Notes: generated by a model from the letters alone, not told the origin. 20,113 nt of DNA from JBLMYQ01 sp050258375 (GCA_050258375.1 JBLMYQ010000057.1:1-20113); one strand, 5' to 3'; positions 7,008-16,357 are shown, counted from the first letter of the stretch. Numbers and translations: made by a program.

Positions 7008-10000
7008 TTAAGGCAAATATTTTTGAGGATCAGTTGTATTACCATTATTATAAACTTCGAAGTGCAGATGTGCTCCTGTCCAGAAGCTTCCTCCTTCAGC
7101 CTTGGTACCAGCAATATAACCGATTACTTGCCCTGCCGTAACCTTATCTCCAACTGAAACCGTAATATTCGGTCTTAAATGTACATATCTAGTTGCCACA
7201 TTGCCACCATGCTCTATCTTGATTGTCGTACCAACCGTAGAAGTATTTAACTGCACAGCACTTACATATCCATCTGCCGTTGCTAGTACCCTGGCATCCC
7301 CCGGAGCCCCAATATCAATACCAGTATGCATTTTGTATTCCCCTGTAGTTGGATGCACTCTCATCCCATATTTGGAGGTAACAGTGCGATACTGCGTCTC
7401 AAGTGGCCACCCCCCAGCCTGAATAACCATATCTGTTCCCTCTTGTATAAGTTGGTTTTCATTCATAATTTGTATTACTTGATCAGCATATCCTGAATCC
7501 GGACAATACATATGCCCCGGCACTGAATTAAGTGCATATATATAAGCTTCTGCTCCACCTGTTGCAGCCGCTTGAACGGCATATGGATATTCACCTGTTA
7601 TTAATTTTATATAATCGTAAAACCATTCTATATCAGTATTATATTTTCTGAATTTTCTTGTTACTCCATCTCCACCTACTACCTCAAGACAACCCGCAGG
7701 ACCTGTACCTGTTATCCCACTAAGGTTGTGATATTTTACTGCTAAGCCGCTTTCACCCCAAGCTGATTCATAAATCATTTGTGCTACAACTGCCGCTGCA
7801 GGTAGCCCATTTTTAGCGCATTCAGAATTTATTAATTCTACATTAAGACCATTAGGATCTTGCAGCATCTTTGTTATTGCCCTTCCCGACCAATGATCAA
7901 TCAAGTACTGAATATTTGCAACAAACCCCCCAAAACCACTTCCGCCATACATTGATGAACCCAAAGATAAATCGAATATCCTTGCAAGCTCATATCTGGC
8001 ATTTAAAAACTCAGGAGCATATTGGGATAAATACAATGCATGCTCAACATCATACTTGTCAATTTTATATTCTTCCTCTAAGAGCTTTCGTACCTTTTCC
8101 TTTTTATCTTTCAGTTCAGGCTTTTTATCCGGAATCGAAACTATTTCTTCATAATGGCATGTGGTTGTAGTAACATTGCCTGACTTCGTTGATTTTTCTT
8201 CCTTTGACCCGGAAATTATTTGTCCGACAGTCATCAACCCATCATATGGAACAGGAACAACATCAATAGTAGTGTCACTGTTATCAGAGCCGGAGGGACA
8301 GGAGCTATCAGTAGCTACCCTTGTGTAATCATAAACCAATTTCTCAGCCATAGGTATGCTTTGTGTTTTAGACCAGTCATCATACCATTCAAGGGTATAC
8401 ATTGGCTTGAATTCCTGTGTACTCCAACTATCAGATGATGACCCAGGATCATCCTCGTCCTTGGGGGGCCACCACGAATACCTTGTAGCCCTGGTACCTT
8501 TTTCTGTCATATGCCTTATTACTTCAAATTTGGGCTTAAACTCAGGTATTGCCCTCTTTATGAATTTCTCTTTTATTGATTTGTAAACCTCTTCGGGGTC
8601 TGCATTCGGGTCTTCCAAATCCTTGAAGTCTTCAAATTCATCTTCATCTATTGCCTTGTCAATAAGGTAAAGAAGCTCCCATTGAAGAGCATGAGGCTCT
8701 ATTTGCTTGAACAGTTCATCCTTTCTGATATCAGCCTCTGTGCAATCCTCTATTGAAGTACCACTCTTTGAAGAAATGACCAGCTTCTTTTCATTCAGGT
8801 CTTTTATTCTATCCTCATTTACAAATACTTGTTCCTTAACATCTTCAATATAATCTCTTAGCTCTTGTATTTTTTTTGCAAGCTCTGAACGGGTTAAATA
8901 CTTTGCAATTACAGTATCTTCAATAATAGCTTTTTGCTTTTTAATTCTTTTTAATTCGTCTTTATCCGCCTGAGAAGTACTATTTTCTAATTTTTGTATC
9001 TTTTGCTTAAATACTGCAACGATTTGTGAACGATTATCTTCCAGCATAGCATCTTCTGATAAAATTGCAGCAGCAATTGCATCGGTTTTACCAAAATCGT
9101 AATCATGATTTTTAAAATTCAATCTACTGGTTGATGGTTCAGGGCTTGGCTCTTCATCCTTAAAAAACTTAAGAAATTTTGTAAAGATATTTCCCTGCTG
9201 TTTTTCCTGCTTTTCCATGGCCTTTAAAGTAGAATCTCTTTCAGCCTGCAGATATGCTTTTATTCTTTTTCTTTCCTCATCAGTACTAACCTCTTTAAAA
9301 TTTTGGTCTCTTTCCTTATTATCCTCTTCAAGCTTTTTCTTTTCTTCCTCTGTCAAATCATCTTCAAATGGCAATTGCCCGGTGAATATTATTCCATCAG
9401 GCTCTCTAACCAGCTTTTCAAAATCTTGTTTGCTTATTCCGCCTACTGTTGTATAGCCTCTAGAGCTGTAATCCGAATTCTCGGCAGATTTGCAATAGTC
9501 TTCAATAAGATTTCCCCACACAGTATATGCATATGCCTTTTGTGTTTCAATAGAAAAAAACACTATAACCAAGGCAATTATAACAATAAGAATTATAATT
9601 ATTACAGGTGTTCCCAATGATGCAACTGCTCCAGCCGCAGCTTTTGCAATTGCTTTGCCACCCATCTTGAGCCCTTGACTTAAAGCCTTACCTCCATTAG
9701 AAGCCATTCTGGCTCCTTTTTGAGCCAGCTTTTTACCTCCTGATACAGCCTTCTGCCCAAGTCCTTTTGCATAGCTTCCTGCATTGCTTCGCCCAGGTTT
9801 ATCTTCTTTTTTCCCTGAGTCATCCTTTTTATTATCTTCGCTTTGCTCTTTATCTTTATCTTCGCTCTTGCCTCTATCGTCACCCTTATCTTTGTTTTTA
9901 CCTTCGCCTTCGTCCTTGCCTTTATCTCCATCTTTATTTTCATCTTTTTTTTCGTCTTTGTCTTTATCTTCGTCTTTGCTGCCATTATCTTTACCATTGG

Positions 10001-10193
10001 GCTGCCTGCCAAAATTGTCCATCAGCATATTTCCGGCGCCTCTGAACACATTATTGGCAAAGTTTTCAGCTTCATTCCCCATATCCATTCCAGCTGATTC
10101 ATTTGAACCATGCCGTCTTTGGGAACCGGCCCCTTCTGAGTCTTCCGGCTCGTCCAATGCTGTTCCTATTCCATTTTCTTCATTTTCATCCAT
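7008..10193 (-). CDS. Bifunctional wall hydrolase: glucosaminidase plus M23 peptidase (VirB1-like)
   Basis: A 1061-residue protein. The ATG at 10193 is chosen over the GTG at 10202 because GGGGAAG lies 8 nt before it. Order: acidic N-terminus; Lys/Asp/Glu/Gly-rich low-complexity stretch (67-132); Gly/Ala/Lys-rich linker; membrane helix (about 194-214); long charged, coiled-coil-rich region (about 280-560); glucosaminidase-type domain (about 784-915, with YESAWGES, probable catalytic Glu near 809); C-terminal M23 endopeptidase (about 930-1061) with zinc motifs HTGID (His956, Asp960) and HLHFEV. The topology places the long C-terminal part outside the membrane, where it would cut glycan strands and cross-links to let the channel through the wall. 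Gram-positive conjugation systems use comparable two-domain hydrolases, usually with an NlpC/P60 or CHAP peptidase and far shorter. It lies 35 nt after the VirB6-like gene. Confidence 0.9.
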   Translation of the reverse strand: MDENEENGIGTALDEPEDSEGAGSQRRHGSNESAGMDMGNEAENFANNVFRGAGNMLMDNFGRQPNGKDNGSKDEDKDKDEKKDENKDGDKGKDEGEGKNKDKGDDRGKSEDKDKEQSEDNKKDDSGKKEDKPGRSNAGSYAKGLGQKAVSGGKKLAQKGARMASNGGKALSQGLKMGGKAIAKAAAGAVASLGTPVIIIILIVIIALVIVFFSIETQKAYAYTVWGNLIEDYCKSAENSDYSSRGYTTVGGISKQDFEKLVREPDGIIFTGQLPFEDDLTEEEKKKLEEDNKERDQNFKEVSTDEERKRIKAYLQAERDSTLKAMEKQEKQQGNIFTKFLKFFKDEEPSPEPSTSRLNFKNHDYDFGKTDAIAAAILSEDAMLEDNRSQIVAVFKQKIQKLENSTSQADKDELKRIKKQKAIIEDTVIAKYLTRSELAKKIQELRDYIEDVKEQVFVNEDRIKDLNEKKLVISSKSGTSIEDCTEADIRKDELFKQIEPHALQWELLYLIDKAIDEDEFEDFKDLEDPNADPEEVYKSIKEKFIKRAIPEFKPKFEVIRHMTEKGTRATRYSWWPPKDEDDPGSSSDSWSTQEFKPMYTLEWYDDWSKTQSIPMAEKLVYDYTRVATDSSCPSGSDNSDTTIDVVPVPYDGLMTVGQIISGSKEEKSTKSGNVTTTTCHYEEIVSIPDKKPELKDKKEKVRKLLEEEYKIDKYDVEHALYLSQYAPEFLNARYELARIFDLSLGSSMYGGSGFGGFVANIQYLIDHWSGRAITKMLQDPNGLNVELINSECAKNGLPAAAVVAQMIYESAWGESGLAVKYHNLSGITGTGPAGCLEVVGGDGVTRKFRKYNTDIEWFYDYIKLITGEYPYAVQAAATGGAEAYIYALNSVPGHMYCPDSGYADQVIQIMNENQLIQEGTDMVIQAGGWPLETQYRTVTSKYGMRVHPTTGEYKMHTGIDIGAPGDARVLATADGYVSAVQLNTSTVGTTIKIEHGGNVATRYVHLRPNITVSVGDKVTAGQVIGYIAGTKAEGGSFWTGAHLHFEVYNNGNTTDPQKYLP
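9798..9995 (-). repeat. Lys/Asp/Glu low-complexity coding repeat
   Basis: This part of the wall-hydrolase gene is made of imperfect hexamers resembling AAAGAC/GATAAA (seen on the plus strand as variations of TCTTTATCTTCG). It encodes about 66 residues of almost only K, D, E, G and N, a likely disordered segment before the membrane helix. Such DNA can vary in length by slippage. It also creates long spurious open frames on the opposite strand. Confidence 0.75.
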
Positions 10194-10228
10194 ATGTATC
10201 ACTTCCCCAATCTAATCTGTATAAATCC

Positions 10229-12970
10229 CTAGCTTGTATATTCAGCACTATATATCTTGGTATTTGGACGTTCTTTTGTTCCGCTGGTTGCAAAATACTT
10301 ATTTGCCATTCCACCGGCAATTCTTGTACCTTGATTATTAAGCCTATTTGTTGTTGTTCTTTTATTTGCATTAAGATTAGATAATTTTGAACTAAGGACG
10401 TCAAGGTCTGCTATTGCTTTATCAGCGTTAATAGCCGGATCTATCTTTGCTTGTTCTTTTACTTTTTTCTTTGCCAATGCCAGCCCATTTTTATTCGAAA
10501 GGTCTAGCGCCGCTCCTTTCTCATCTACAAATGCATCTCGATTTCCGCCGAAATAATCATAGGAAAGTTGCTTTGTTTGCTCTTCAAGCAAGGTACTTTG
10601 ATCGTTATACTGTGCATCGACTCTAGCCTTTATATTTCCAGCACTCATCTCCATCTGATTATTCATAATATTACCGTACTGGTCAGTACTGAATGTATAG
10701 CTATAATCCGCATCATTTAAAGTACCATCATCTTTATATGCGCTTGTTGAAGTATATTTTGAATTATCACGTTCCTCTTCATATAGAACTTTTCCATTAT
10801 TATCTTTAAATACGGTTCTATCTGAGTAGACATCTGCCTTCATCTCTTTTTTATTGCTAAACTTAGCCTTGGAAACCGCACCATAATAAGCTCCTGCAGC
10901 AATGCCTGCCCCTAGAGAAGTTCCTGTTTTAGCTAATCCTCCTCCTATTTCAGACCCTAAAAAGCCTGCCGCCATGATTTTCCCCGGATCCTGTCCTGTA
11001 ACCGCCATGCCAGTGGCTCCCATTAGCCCACCTGCCATCTTTCCTCCTGCTTTCAACATAGAACCACTAGCCGAAAAAGCAGCCTTTCCAAGTGTCTTAG
11101 CCTTCGCTTTATTACTGCTTGCATTGAATCTATCCAACGAATCCTTTGCATTAATGTATTTATTATGCCAATTTGAAGCTAAGGTTCCGCCGCCACCGCC
11201 TGAGCTTCCACCGCCAGAACCGCCGCCGTCACCATCTGAACTGCCTCCTCCGGAACTACCTCCGGATCCGCCGCCAGATTTAGCACCTCCACCAAATTTC
11301 CCTGTCAGCATCTTTGTAGCCGCAAACATTCCTGCAACCGCTTCTATTCCTCCTGTATCAAGACCTCCGCCTTTATTCAAGCCAAATATATGTCTGGTAA
11401 TCTTGTTCGCAGGAATAATAAAGCACAAAGCAATAAGCTGTACGAATGCAGGGGTATTATTATCCTGAAGTATAATTATAATCAAACCAAGCACCAATGC
11501 ATGTATTGAGTTTGTAAAGACATATCCTATAAAATGATTCCACCATTCAGAAAACACCTTAGAGCTGTCATCATCAAGCCTGTCTATAGCATATACCGCC
11601 ATTACAACAGGGAATATAAGTATCAAGAATGTAATCATAAACATACGTGTAAAATAAATGAAAAACATATATATGGTAAGGCATATACCACCAAAATACA
11701 CCAGTGCATATGCAACCGAGCCTTCCTTGTTTTCCCAGTCTCTCCATTCCATGTACATGGTTCTAAGCAGTGGGTCTGATGGAAGTGCAGCAGCTTCAGT
11801 ATACCAATCCTGATTTGCATGGATATTGAGAGCGTCTTGCACAACTTTTCCAGGAGCACCTCCAGTAACTGGCTGTTGCGTCCCTTCCTCGCAAATTTTA
11901 TAAACATCATCTATACTGCGGTCATGGTCATTTAGTTTTAGTTGACCACTTTCAAAAGAATACAGAGTCCCTGCTTTAAAATAAACATCCCTATCTACAT
12001 CATTATAATCTCCCATTATAGCTGTAAATTTAACTTTATAAACCGCGCTACTTGGCAAATCCTTCCATGTATCCATTGGCGTAGTCGAAGTAATTTTGGG
12101 TGGATTATCTCTATTACCATCTTTGATCAACCTTATTGTACCATCTTCAGCTATATAATCATCAACATAACTTGCTCTACTTTTCCTATCTGTAGATTGA
12201 TATATTGTTACGTTATATTCTTTTCCATCTACTGTATATTTGTATAGCCCCTTGCTATCGCTAGTATCCTTTCTATACTTATTAATATAGTACATAATAT
12301 CAAGAGAAGCTTCAGCTGGCGCTCGCACAGCCGCCGGATCTGGCGCCGCAGCCCTTGCCTTGGCATCATAACCAACCGCAAGAAAATAGGTTGCAAGAGC
12401 ATTATTAGCCTTAATTACATATACAATTACGAAATTGAATGCAAAAAGCAGAAAAAGACCAAAAGCCCAAGCTTTTAGCTTCCCCACGTATATCTCTTTC
12501 TTCGCCGCAGCAGTAGACATTACAGTCTGAAGCCCTATGTAAATAATAACCAGCAAAAACACAATAATTGCTATATTATAAACCAGAGGATAATAGTCCT
12601 TAATAACCGCGTCAAATATTACATTTACTCTCTCTTCTCCACCGCCGTAATCAATTACTCTTACGGTAGTAAGGTCGACAGCAGTAACGGTTTTTCCCTT
12701 TCCATATTCTATTTTACCTAACCCGCCAACATCTCCATTGCCTCCCGACTGGGATATCATTTTATCAATTGACAGCCCTAACGGTTCAATCAAAAAATGT
12801 ACAAAGCCCTGACAAATTCCTATTATCAGGTATGATACCCCTCTTTCAACAACATGGGCAACATCGTCCAAGCTTACGGCATATGCCTGGGGAGGCATAA
12901 TCAGCCCAAATGTCAAAAAAATACATAGAAAAATGCACAGAACCTTGGTTAACATTTTAGTATTTCTCAC
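10229..12970 (-). CDS. VirB6/TrbL-like polytopic membrane protein
   Basis: A 913-residue channel-type protein. The N-terminus looks like a cleavable signal sequence (hydrophobic about 8-25, AYA before about 32). Hydrophobic helices follow near residues 45-65, 125-148, 165-190, 430-470 (two), 485-510 and 515-535. Between the third and fourth lies a ~230-residue soluble stretch, probably extracellular. After the membrane part come the ITRHIFGLNKGGG segment, a Gly/Ser-rich linker (about 558-595), more Gly/Ala-rich sequence and a charged C-terminal domain. This architecture (multi-helix core, Gly-rich linker, soluble tail) is typical of TrbL/VirB6-type inner-membrane pore proteins of Gram-positive systems. 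Start is GTG, 6 nt after the VirB4 stop, with GGGAG about 11 nt upstream inside the end of virB4, suggesting translational coupling. An ATG at 12955 is a possible alternative start. Confidence 0.82.
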   Translation of the reverse strand: MRNTKMLTKVLCIFLCIFLTFGLIMPPQAYAVSLDDVAHVVERGVSYLIIGICQGFVHFLIEPLGLSIDKMISQSGGNGDVGGLGKIEYGKGKTVTAVDLTTVRVIDYGGGEERVNVIFDAVIKDYYPLVYNIAIIVFLLVIIYIGLQTVMSTAAAKKEIYVGKLKAWAFGLFLLFAFNFVIVYVIKANNALATYFLAVGYDAKARAAAPDPAAVRAPAEASLDIMYYINKYRKDTSDSKGLYKYTVDGKEYNVTIYQSTDRKSRASYVDDYIAEDGTIRLIKDGNRDNPPKITSTTPMDTWKDLPSSAVYKVKFTAIMGDYNDVDRDVYFKAGTLYSFESGQLKLNDHDRSIDDVYKICEEGTQQPVTGGAPGKVVQDALNIHANQDWYTEAAALPSDPLLRTMYMEWRDWENKEGSVAYALVYFGGICLTIYMFFIYFTRMFMITFLILIFPVVMAVYAIDRLDDDSSKVFSEWWNHFIGYVFTNSIHALVLGLIIIILQDNNTPAFVQLIALCFIIPANKITRHIFGLNKGGGLDTGGIEAVAGMFAATKMLTGKFGGGAKSGGGSGGSSGGGSSDGDGGGSGGGSSGGGGGTLASNWHNKYINAKDSLDRFNASSNKAKAKTLGKAAFSASGSMLKAGGKMAGGLMGATGMAVTGQDPGKIMAAGFLGSEIGGGLAKTGTSLGAGIAAGAYYGAVSKAKFSNKKEMKADVYSDRTVFKDNNGKVLYEEERDNSKYTSTSAYKDDGTLNDADYSYTFSTDQYGNIMNNQMEMSAGNIKARVDAQYNDQSTLLEEQTKQLSYDYFGGNRDAFVDEKGAALDLSNKNGLALAKKKVKEQAKIDPAINADKAIADLDVLSSKLSNLNANKRTTTNRLNNQGTRIAGGMANKYFATSGTKERPNTKIYSAEYTS
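11185..11296 (-). repeat. Gly/Ser-rich coding repeat in the VirB6-like gene
   Basis: A run of GGN and TCN codons encodes about 37 residues of nearly only Gly and Ser, forming a flexible linker between the membrane core and the C-terminal domain. It causes a spurious proline-rich frame on the opposite strand. Confidence 0.8.
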
Positions 12971-12976
12971 TACCTA

Positions 12977-14944
12977 TCACTCTCCCTGCTTTCTCATCAA
13001 TGCAAGCTTGTTCAGGTTTGTCTCAACAAACTGGAATTCCTTCTCCGTAGGAACGATTTTTACTATTGCTGTGTTATTTCCAACCTTCAGGATTCCTTCT
13101 CCTCTTGCACATGTGCCCAAGAAGATTGCTTCTCCATCGGTAAGCTTGAATACCTCTTTCATATATTCTATTTCTGCCCTATCCTGCTGTAAGAAGAGTT
13201 TCACTTCTGATGTGGTAAGAACTACCTGTACGCTTTTATTTTCGTAAAAATCCTGAAATTTTTGAGATACAACCGCAAGTGATACATTTCTTTTTCTGGC
13301 TCTTCTTGCCATTGTATTTAAAAAGTCAACCGCTTCTGGATACGGAAGAAGCATCCACGCTTCGTCAACTATAACTCTCTTCTTGCGAGCCTTTGATTTG
13401 TCTTCACTGTTTTTCTTAACATATTTTTCCCATATCCACGAAAGAAGAATCTGCTGTGCAAGCGGTCTTGCAAATTTTTCTTCAAGCTGCGATATATCGA
13501 AGTTTATAAATGGATAATCCTCAGCCAAGTCAAAGGTTGACTGACCATCAAAGTAAGCCATCTGACCGCCCAGCTTCCTGATATACTGTCGCATTACCTT
13601 TGTCAGGTAGCTAAAATGGAATTGATAATCTACATTGGTATTTTCATTTGCTTTTATACAAAGACGATCATACCATGAATTTATTGTAGGCATATTTTTT
13701 CTATTTTTGATTTTCCTCTTCTCATCATACTTGTACAGGCTTTCCGGAATACTGGTTATACCTATGCTTTGATATTCCTCAGCTATAACCTCTGCAATTA
13801 TTTGCTTGGTAAGCTCGCTTACGCTTTCGCTTCTTGTACTTCCTCTAGCCATAGTAAGCAAAATATTGGTAACATCCTCGACTTTATTTTCAACATTTAA
13901 AACCTCTTTTTCCTTGCCTGTAATTTCATCCTTAACCAGCTCAACCTCAATATCGAATGGGTTTACAACCGTTCTGGATGTAGGGCTGAATACTATATTA
14001 ATTCCTCCAAGAGATTCTGCAACTGTTCCATATTCGCCTTCAGCATCCAATGCTATATTCTCTATATCCATCAAAACAGACGATCTGGCTGTTATCGTTT
14101 TTATTGTAACACCCTTACCTGCTCCTGATTTACCAAACACAACAAGATTGTAGTTTGATAGGGAAGGATGAAAGTTGTCAAATAATATTGGCACCCCTGT
14201 TTGCTTGTTATATCCTATAGGTATTCCCGATTCGTGGCTTATATCTGATAATACAAATGGGAAAACCGTACCCATAGACCTTTTGTCAAATACATTTTCC
14301 TTTTTTATCTTGTTATTACAATACGGAAGATTCGAGGTAAAACCATCCAGCTGGTTAGCCCAGGCTGGTCTTATTATAATAAGGTTCTTCGCCATTTCCA
14401 TTCTGAGCAGTTCAGAAAGCTTGTTAAGACTTTCCAATGAGTCAGCAGATATTGTGCAAACTATTACTGCTTCATAAAGCTTATTGAAGCCTGCCGCTAT
14501 TTCATCTCTTAATTTTTCAGTCTCAAATCTTTTGTCTGTTATTATGCTTTCCCTGTTTATATCTCCACGCTTTGAAGCTACTATTCTTTCCGATTCCAGG
14601 TCATTAATTATTCCGTTAAGGTCATGCTGTGCCTTTCCTTCATCTACAGGCTTTATAAAAACCGAGGTATTGATATCACCAAAAGCATACATCCCCCGTA
14701 AAAACTCTGCAAAGGTTGCCATTCTTGGCAGCTCTGAAACAAAGAATGTCCTGGTAAACCGCGAGGTTCTTGTAATTATCTCCAGGTCGTTAAGCCGCGT
14801 TACATTAACTCCTGAAGGTGATATCAAGTCTTTAAGATTCTTTTGGTTAGTAAGCAAAACGTTTTTTTGTTTAAAATTTGAATCAATTACTGATGCTATT
14901 TTACTTTCACTATTAATTTCGCTGCTTATAATTTCATCAGCCAT
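12977..14944 (-). CDS. VirB4-type ATPase, motor of the type IV secretion-like system
   Basis: A 655-residue ATPase. The ATG at 14944 is clearly the start: AAGGAGG lies 8 nt upstream, whereas the longer TTG at 14989 has no such site and would overlap the previous gene. Walker A is GKSGAGKG at 271-278; Walker B is IVDEAW with Asp527-Glu528; then come a basic RRARKRN stretch (arginine-finger type) and a VVSQKF glutamine sensor. VirB4 proteins form hexamers on the inner face of the membrane and power assembly and transfer. The P-loop ends in Gly-Lys-Gly rather than Gly-Lys-Ser/Thr, a small departure from consensus. The usual VirB4 N-terminal domain seems to be partly supplied by the separate protein encoded 19 nt upstream. 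The copy at 2729-4732 is its apparently inactive paralog. Confidence 0.93.
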   Translation of the reverse strand: MADEIISSEINSESKIASVIDSNFKQKNVLLTNQKNLKDLISPSGVNVTRLNDLEIITRTSRFTRTFFVSELPRMATFAEFLRGMYAFGDINTSVFIKPVDEGKAQHDLNGIINDLESERIVASKRGDINRESIITDKRFETEKLRDEIAAGFNKLYEAVIVCTISADSLESLNKLSELLRMEMAKNLIIIRPAWANQLDGFTSNLPYCNNKIKKENVFDKRSMGTVFPFVLSDISHESGIPIGYNKQTGVPILFDNFHPSLSNYNLVVFGKSGAGKGVTIKTITARSSVLMDIENIALDAEGEYGTVAESLGGINIVFSPTSRTVVNPFDIEVELVKDEITGKEKEVLNVENKVEDVTNILLTMARGSTRSESVSELTKQIIAEVIAEEYQSIGITSIPESLYKYDEKRKIKNRKNMPTINSWYDRLCIKANENTNVDYQFHFSYLTKVMRQYIRKLGGQMAYFDGQSTFDLAEDYPFINFDISQLEEKFARPLAQQILLSWIWEKYVKKNSEDKSKARKKRVIVDEAWMLLPYPEAVDFLNTMARRARKRNVSLAVVSQKFQDFYENKSVQVVLTTSEVKLFLQQDRAEIEYMKEVFKLTDGEAIFLGTCARGEGILKVGNNTAIVKIVPTEKEFQFVETNLNKLALMRKQGE

Positions 14945-14963
14945 CGTAATTGCCTCCTTATTA

Positions 14964-15998
14964 TTAAGCGCTTTCTTTTGAAGTTTCAATCAATAATTCC
15001 AAGCTGGATTCATCAAGCTCCAGGCTGTCAGTCAGCAATAGCAATTGATTTTCGTCCTGATTCTGTCCAAAATCCTGAAGTTCATTATATCCAAGCTCAA
15101 GCGAATCCTCAGTTGTAGAATACAATCTATAAAAGCCTGCATCCATTACATCTCTAAGTCTGCACAATTCCGCATCATCCCTGTTAAATGCCATGTAAAG
15201 AAGCTCAGCAAGCTCATTTGAATCTAACACCTTCGTCTTTATATCACAGCCTGAAAGAGTACTCATTATTCCGTGGCATCTTGTGTACAGCTCTGCAAAT
15301 ACCATTTCAATAATTTCGTCCTCACTGAAATTAATCATTAATCCAAGCTCTTCAAGGCGGTAGGTTACAGCAATATAATATTTGTGCTGAAGCACATTGC
15401 TGTTTATGCTCATAAGCTCAATATTTTCCTTTAAATCAACAGCATAGTCCAGTAGGTTCTGCTTCCTTCTTATTTCAAACTCCAGCATTTCCAACTCGGA
15501 AGCATTATCATAATCCTGCCCCTTGACTGTATCATACTGATTTATAAGCTCTTTTATTTCATCCTCAATCCTGCTGATTTTAGTTCCATAAGTTTTAAGG
15601 CTGTCTTTCAAGTCCACCTTTCTTGTCTGAACATAAATCTGAACAGGATAACGAATAAAATTAAGGAATTCTATAAAAGATTCTTCAACCATCATTTTTT
15701 CATTGCCAGACAACAAATCAAAATTAATTCCCGAGCAGTGAATAACCATCGTAAATCTGGAACCTTTTTCTCTGACTATCATATTTTTTGCTATTTTTTC
15801 AAAGTCAAGAAAGTTTTGAACCGAATCCACTTCATAGTCAGGCTTTTGTTTCTTATTTTCAGGCTTTGAAATAGCTTCTTCACCAGGCTCTGAGTTATGG
15901 CTCTTATTTTTTTTCTTGTTGATTATTATTAAAAAAACTGCAACGATTACAAGAACAATGAGTAACACCAGGCAATTTGCAATGAACACCTTGCTCAT
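14964..15998 (-). CDS. Membrane-anchored VirB4/TraC N-terminal-domain-like protein, copy B
   Basis: A 344-residue protein with a membrane helix at about residues 6-27, a basic Lys-rich turn, then a soluble domain starting LDFEKI near residue 64. It shares GINFDL, PVQIYVQTR and DAGFY blocks and a coiled-coil-like middle (about 125-190) with copy A at 1755-2693. It differs by a C-terminal tail of about 45 residues rich in Leu, Asp, Glu and Ser. The ATG overlaps the stop of the PrgI-like gene by 4 bp (ATGA), so the two are probably translationally coupled; GGGAGG lies upstream. The VirB4 ATPase follows directly. I infer that it anchors the VirB4 motor and supplies its N-terminal, membrane-proximal function. 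The family assignment rests on resemblance and context. Confidence 0.75.
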   Translation of the reverse strand: MSKVFIANCLVLLIVLVIVAVFLIIINKKKNKSHNSEPGEEAISKPENKKQKPDYEVDSVQNFLDFEKIAKNMIVREKGSRFTMVIHCSGINFDLLSGNEKMMVEESFIEFLNFIRYPVQIYVQTRKVDLKDSLKTYGTKISRIEDEIKELINQYDTVKGQDYDNASELEMLEFEIRRKQNLLDYAVDLKENIELMSINSNVLQHKYYIAVTYRLEELGLMINFSEDEIIEMVFAELYTRCHGIMSTLSGCDIKTKVLDSNELAELLYMAFNRDDAELCRLRDVMDAGFYRLYSTTEDSLELGYNELQDFGQNQDENQLLLLTDSLELDESSLELLIETSKESA

Positions 15999-16357
15999 TC
16001 GTTATCCCGCCTCCCATATGTGTAAATCTTCTTGCTTCCGCGCAAACCAATTGGCTTTATTCCATGAAACCTTATATACCGCCAAATAATATCATCTATT
16101 GATTCTCCCCCAGTGTCCTTAAAAAATGCAAAAGCATTGGTTTCAGGAATTTTTAATGCCCCAATTCCAAACGATATTAAGGATATTAAAACAAGCACTA
16201 CTATGCCTGTAATCTTCAATGTTAAGAGTTTAAATATAAAATAAAAGATTGTTCCGATTACTATGCCTATTACTGTAAAAAGAAATGACTTCGGAGAAAA
16301 ATATGTAAGTATTCGAGTTTCACCTTTAACATCCCTCGGTATAAGGTAGCTTTTCAT
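15995..16357 (-). CDS. PrgI-family protein (VirB3-like)
   Basis: A 120-residue protein starting MKSYLIPRDV, with two adjacent hydrophobic helices (about 24-45 and 48-68) followed by a soluble end containing IPETNAFAFFKDTGGESIDDIIWRYIRF-type sequence. This two-helix pattern and the short N-terminal beta segment match the PrgI family of Gram-positive conjugation systems, the usual neighbour of VirB4 and the functional equivalent of VirB3. AGGAGG lies about 9 nt before the ATG. Its stop overlaps the start of the next gene by 4 bp. A strong hairpin lies between this gene and the pilin gene upstream, so its expression may be set apart from the pilins. Confidence 0.87.
   Translation of the reverse strand: MKSYLIPRDVKGETRILTYFSPKSFLFTVIGIVIGTIFYFIFKLLTLKITGIVVLVLISLISFGIGALKIPETNAFAFFKDTGGESIDDIIWRYIRFHGIKPIGLRGSKKIYTYGRRDNE

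Noticed and set aside
9798..9995. CRISPR-like or tandem repeat array
   Set aside because: The periodicity comes from repeated Lys/Asp/Glu codons inside a coding frame, with no constant repeats or spacers.
9767..10215. Long plus-strand open frames opposite the start of the wall-hydrolase gene
   Set aside because: They are by-products of the low-complexity K/D/E codons on the minus strand; their products are Leu/Ser/Phe-rich low-complexity sequence without ribosome binding sites.
10902..11468. 188-codon proline-rich plus-strand frame
   Set aside because: It is the mirror of the Gly-rich linker and Gly/Ala-rich region of the VirB6-like gene, with no start signal.
14484..14981. 165-codon plus-strand frame opposite the VirB4 gene
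   Set aside because: The minus-strand VirB4 frame has motifs and a perfect ribosome binding site; the antisense frame has neither.
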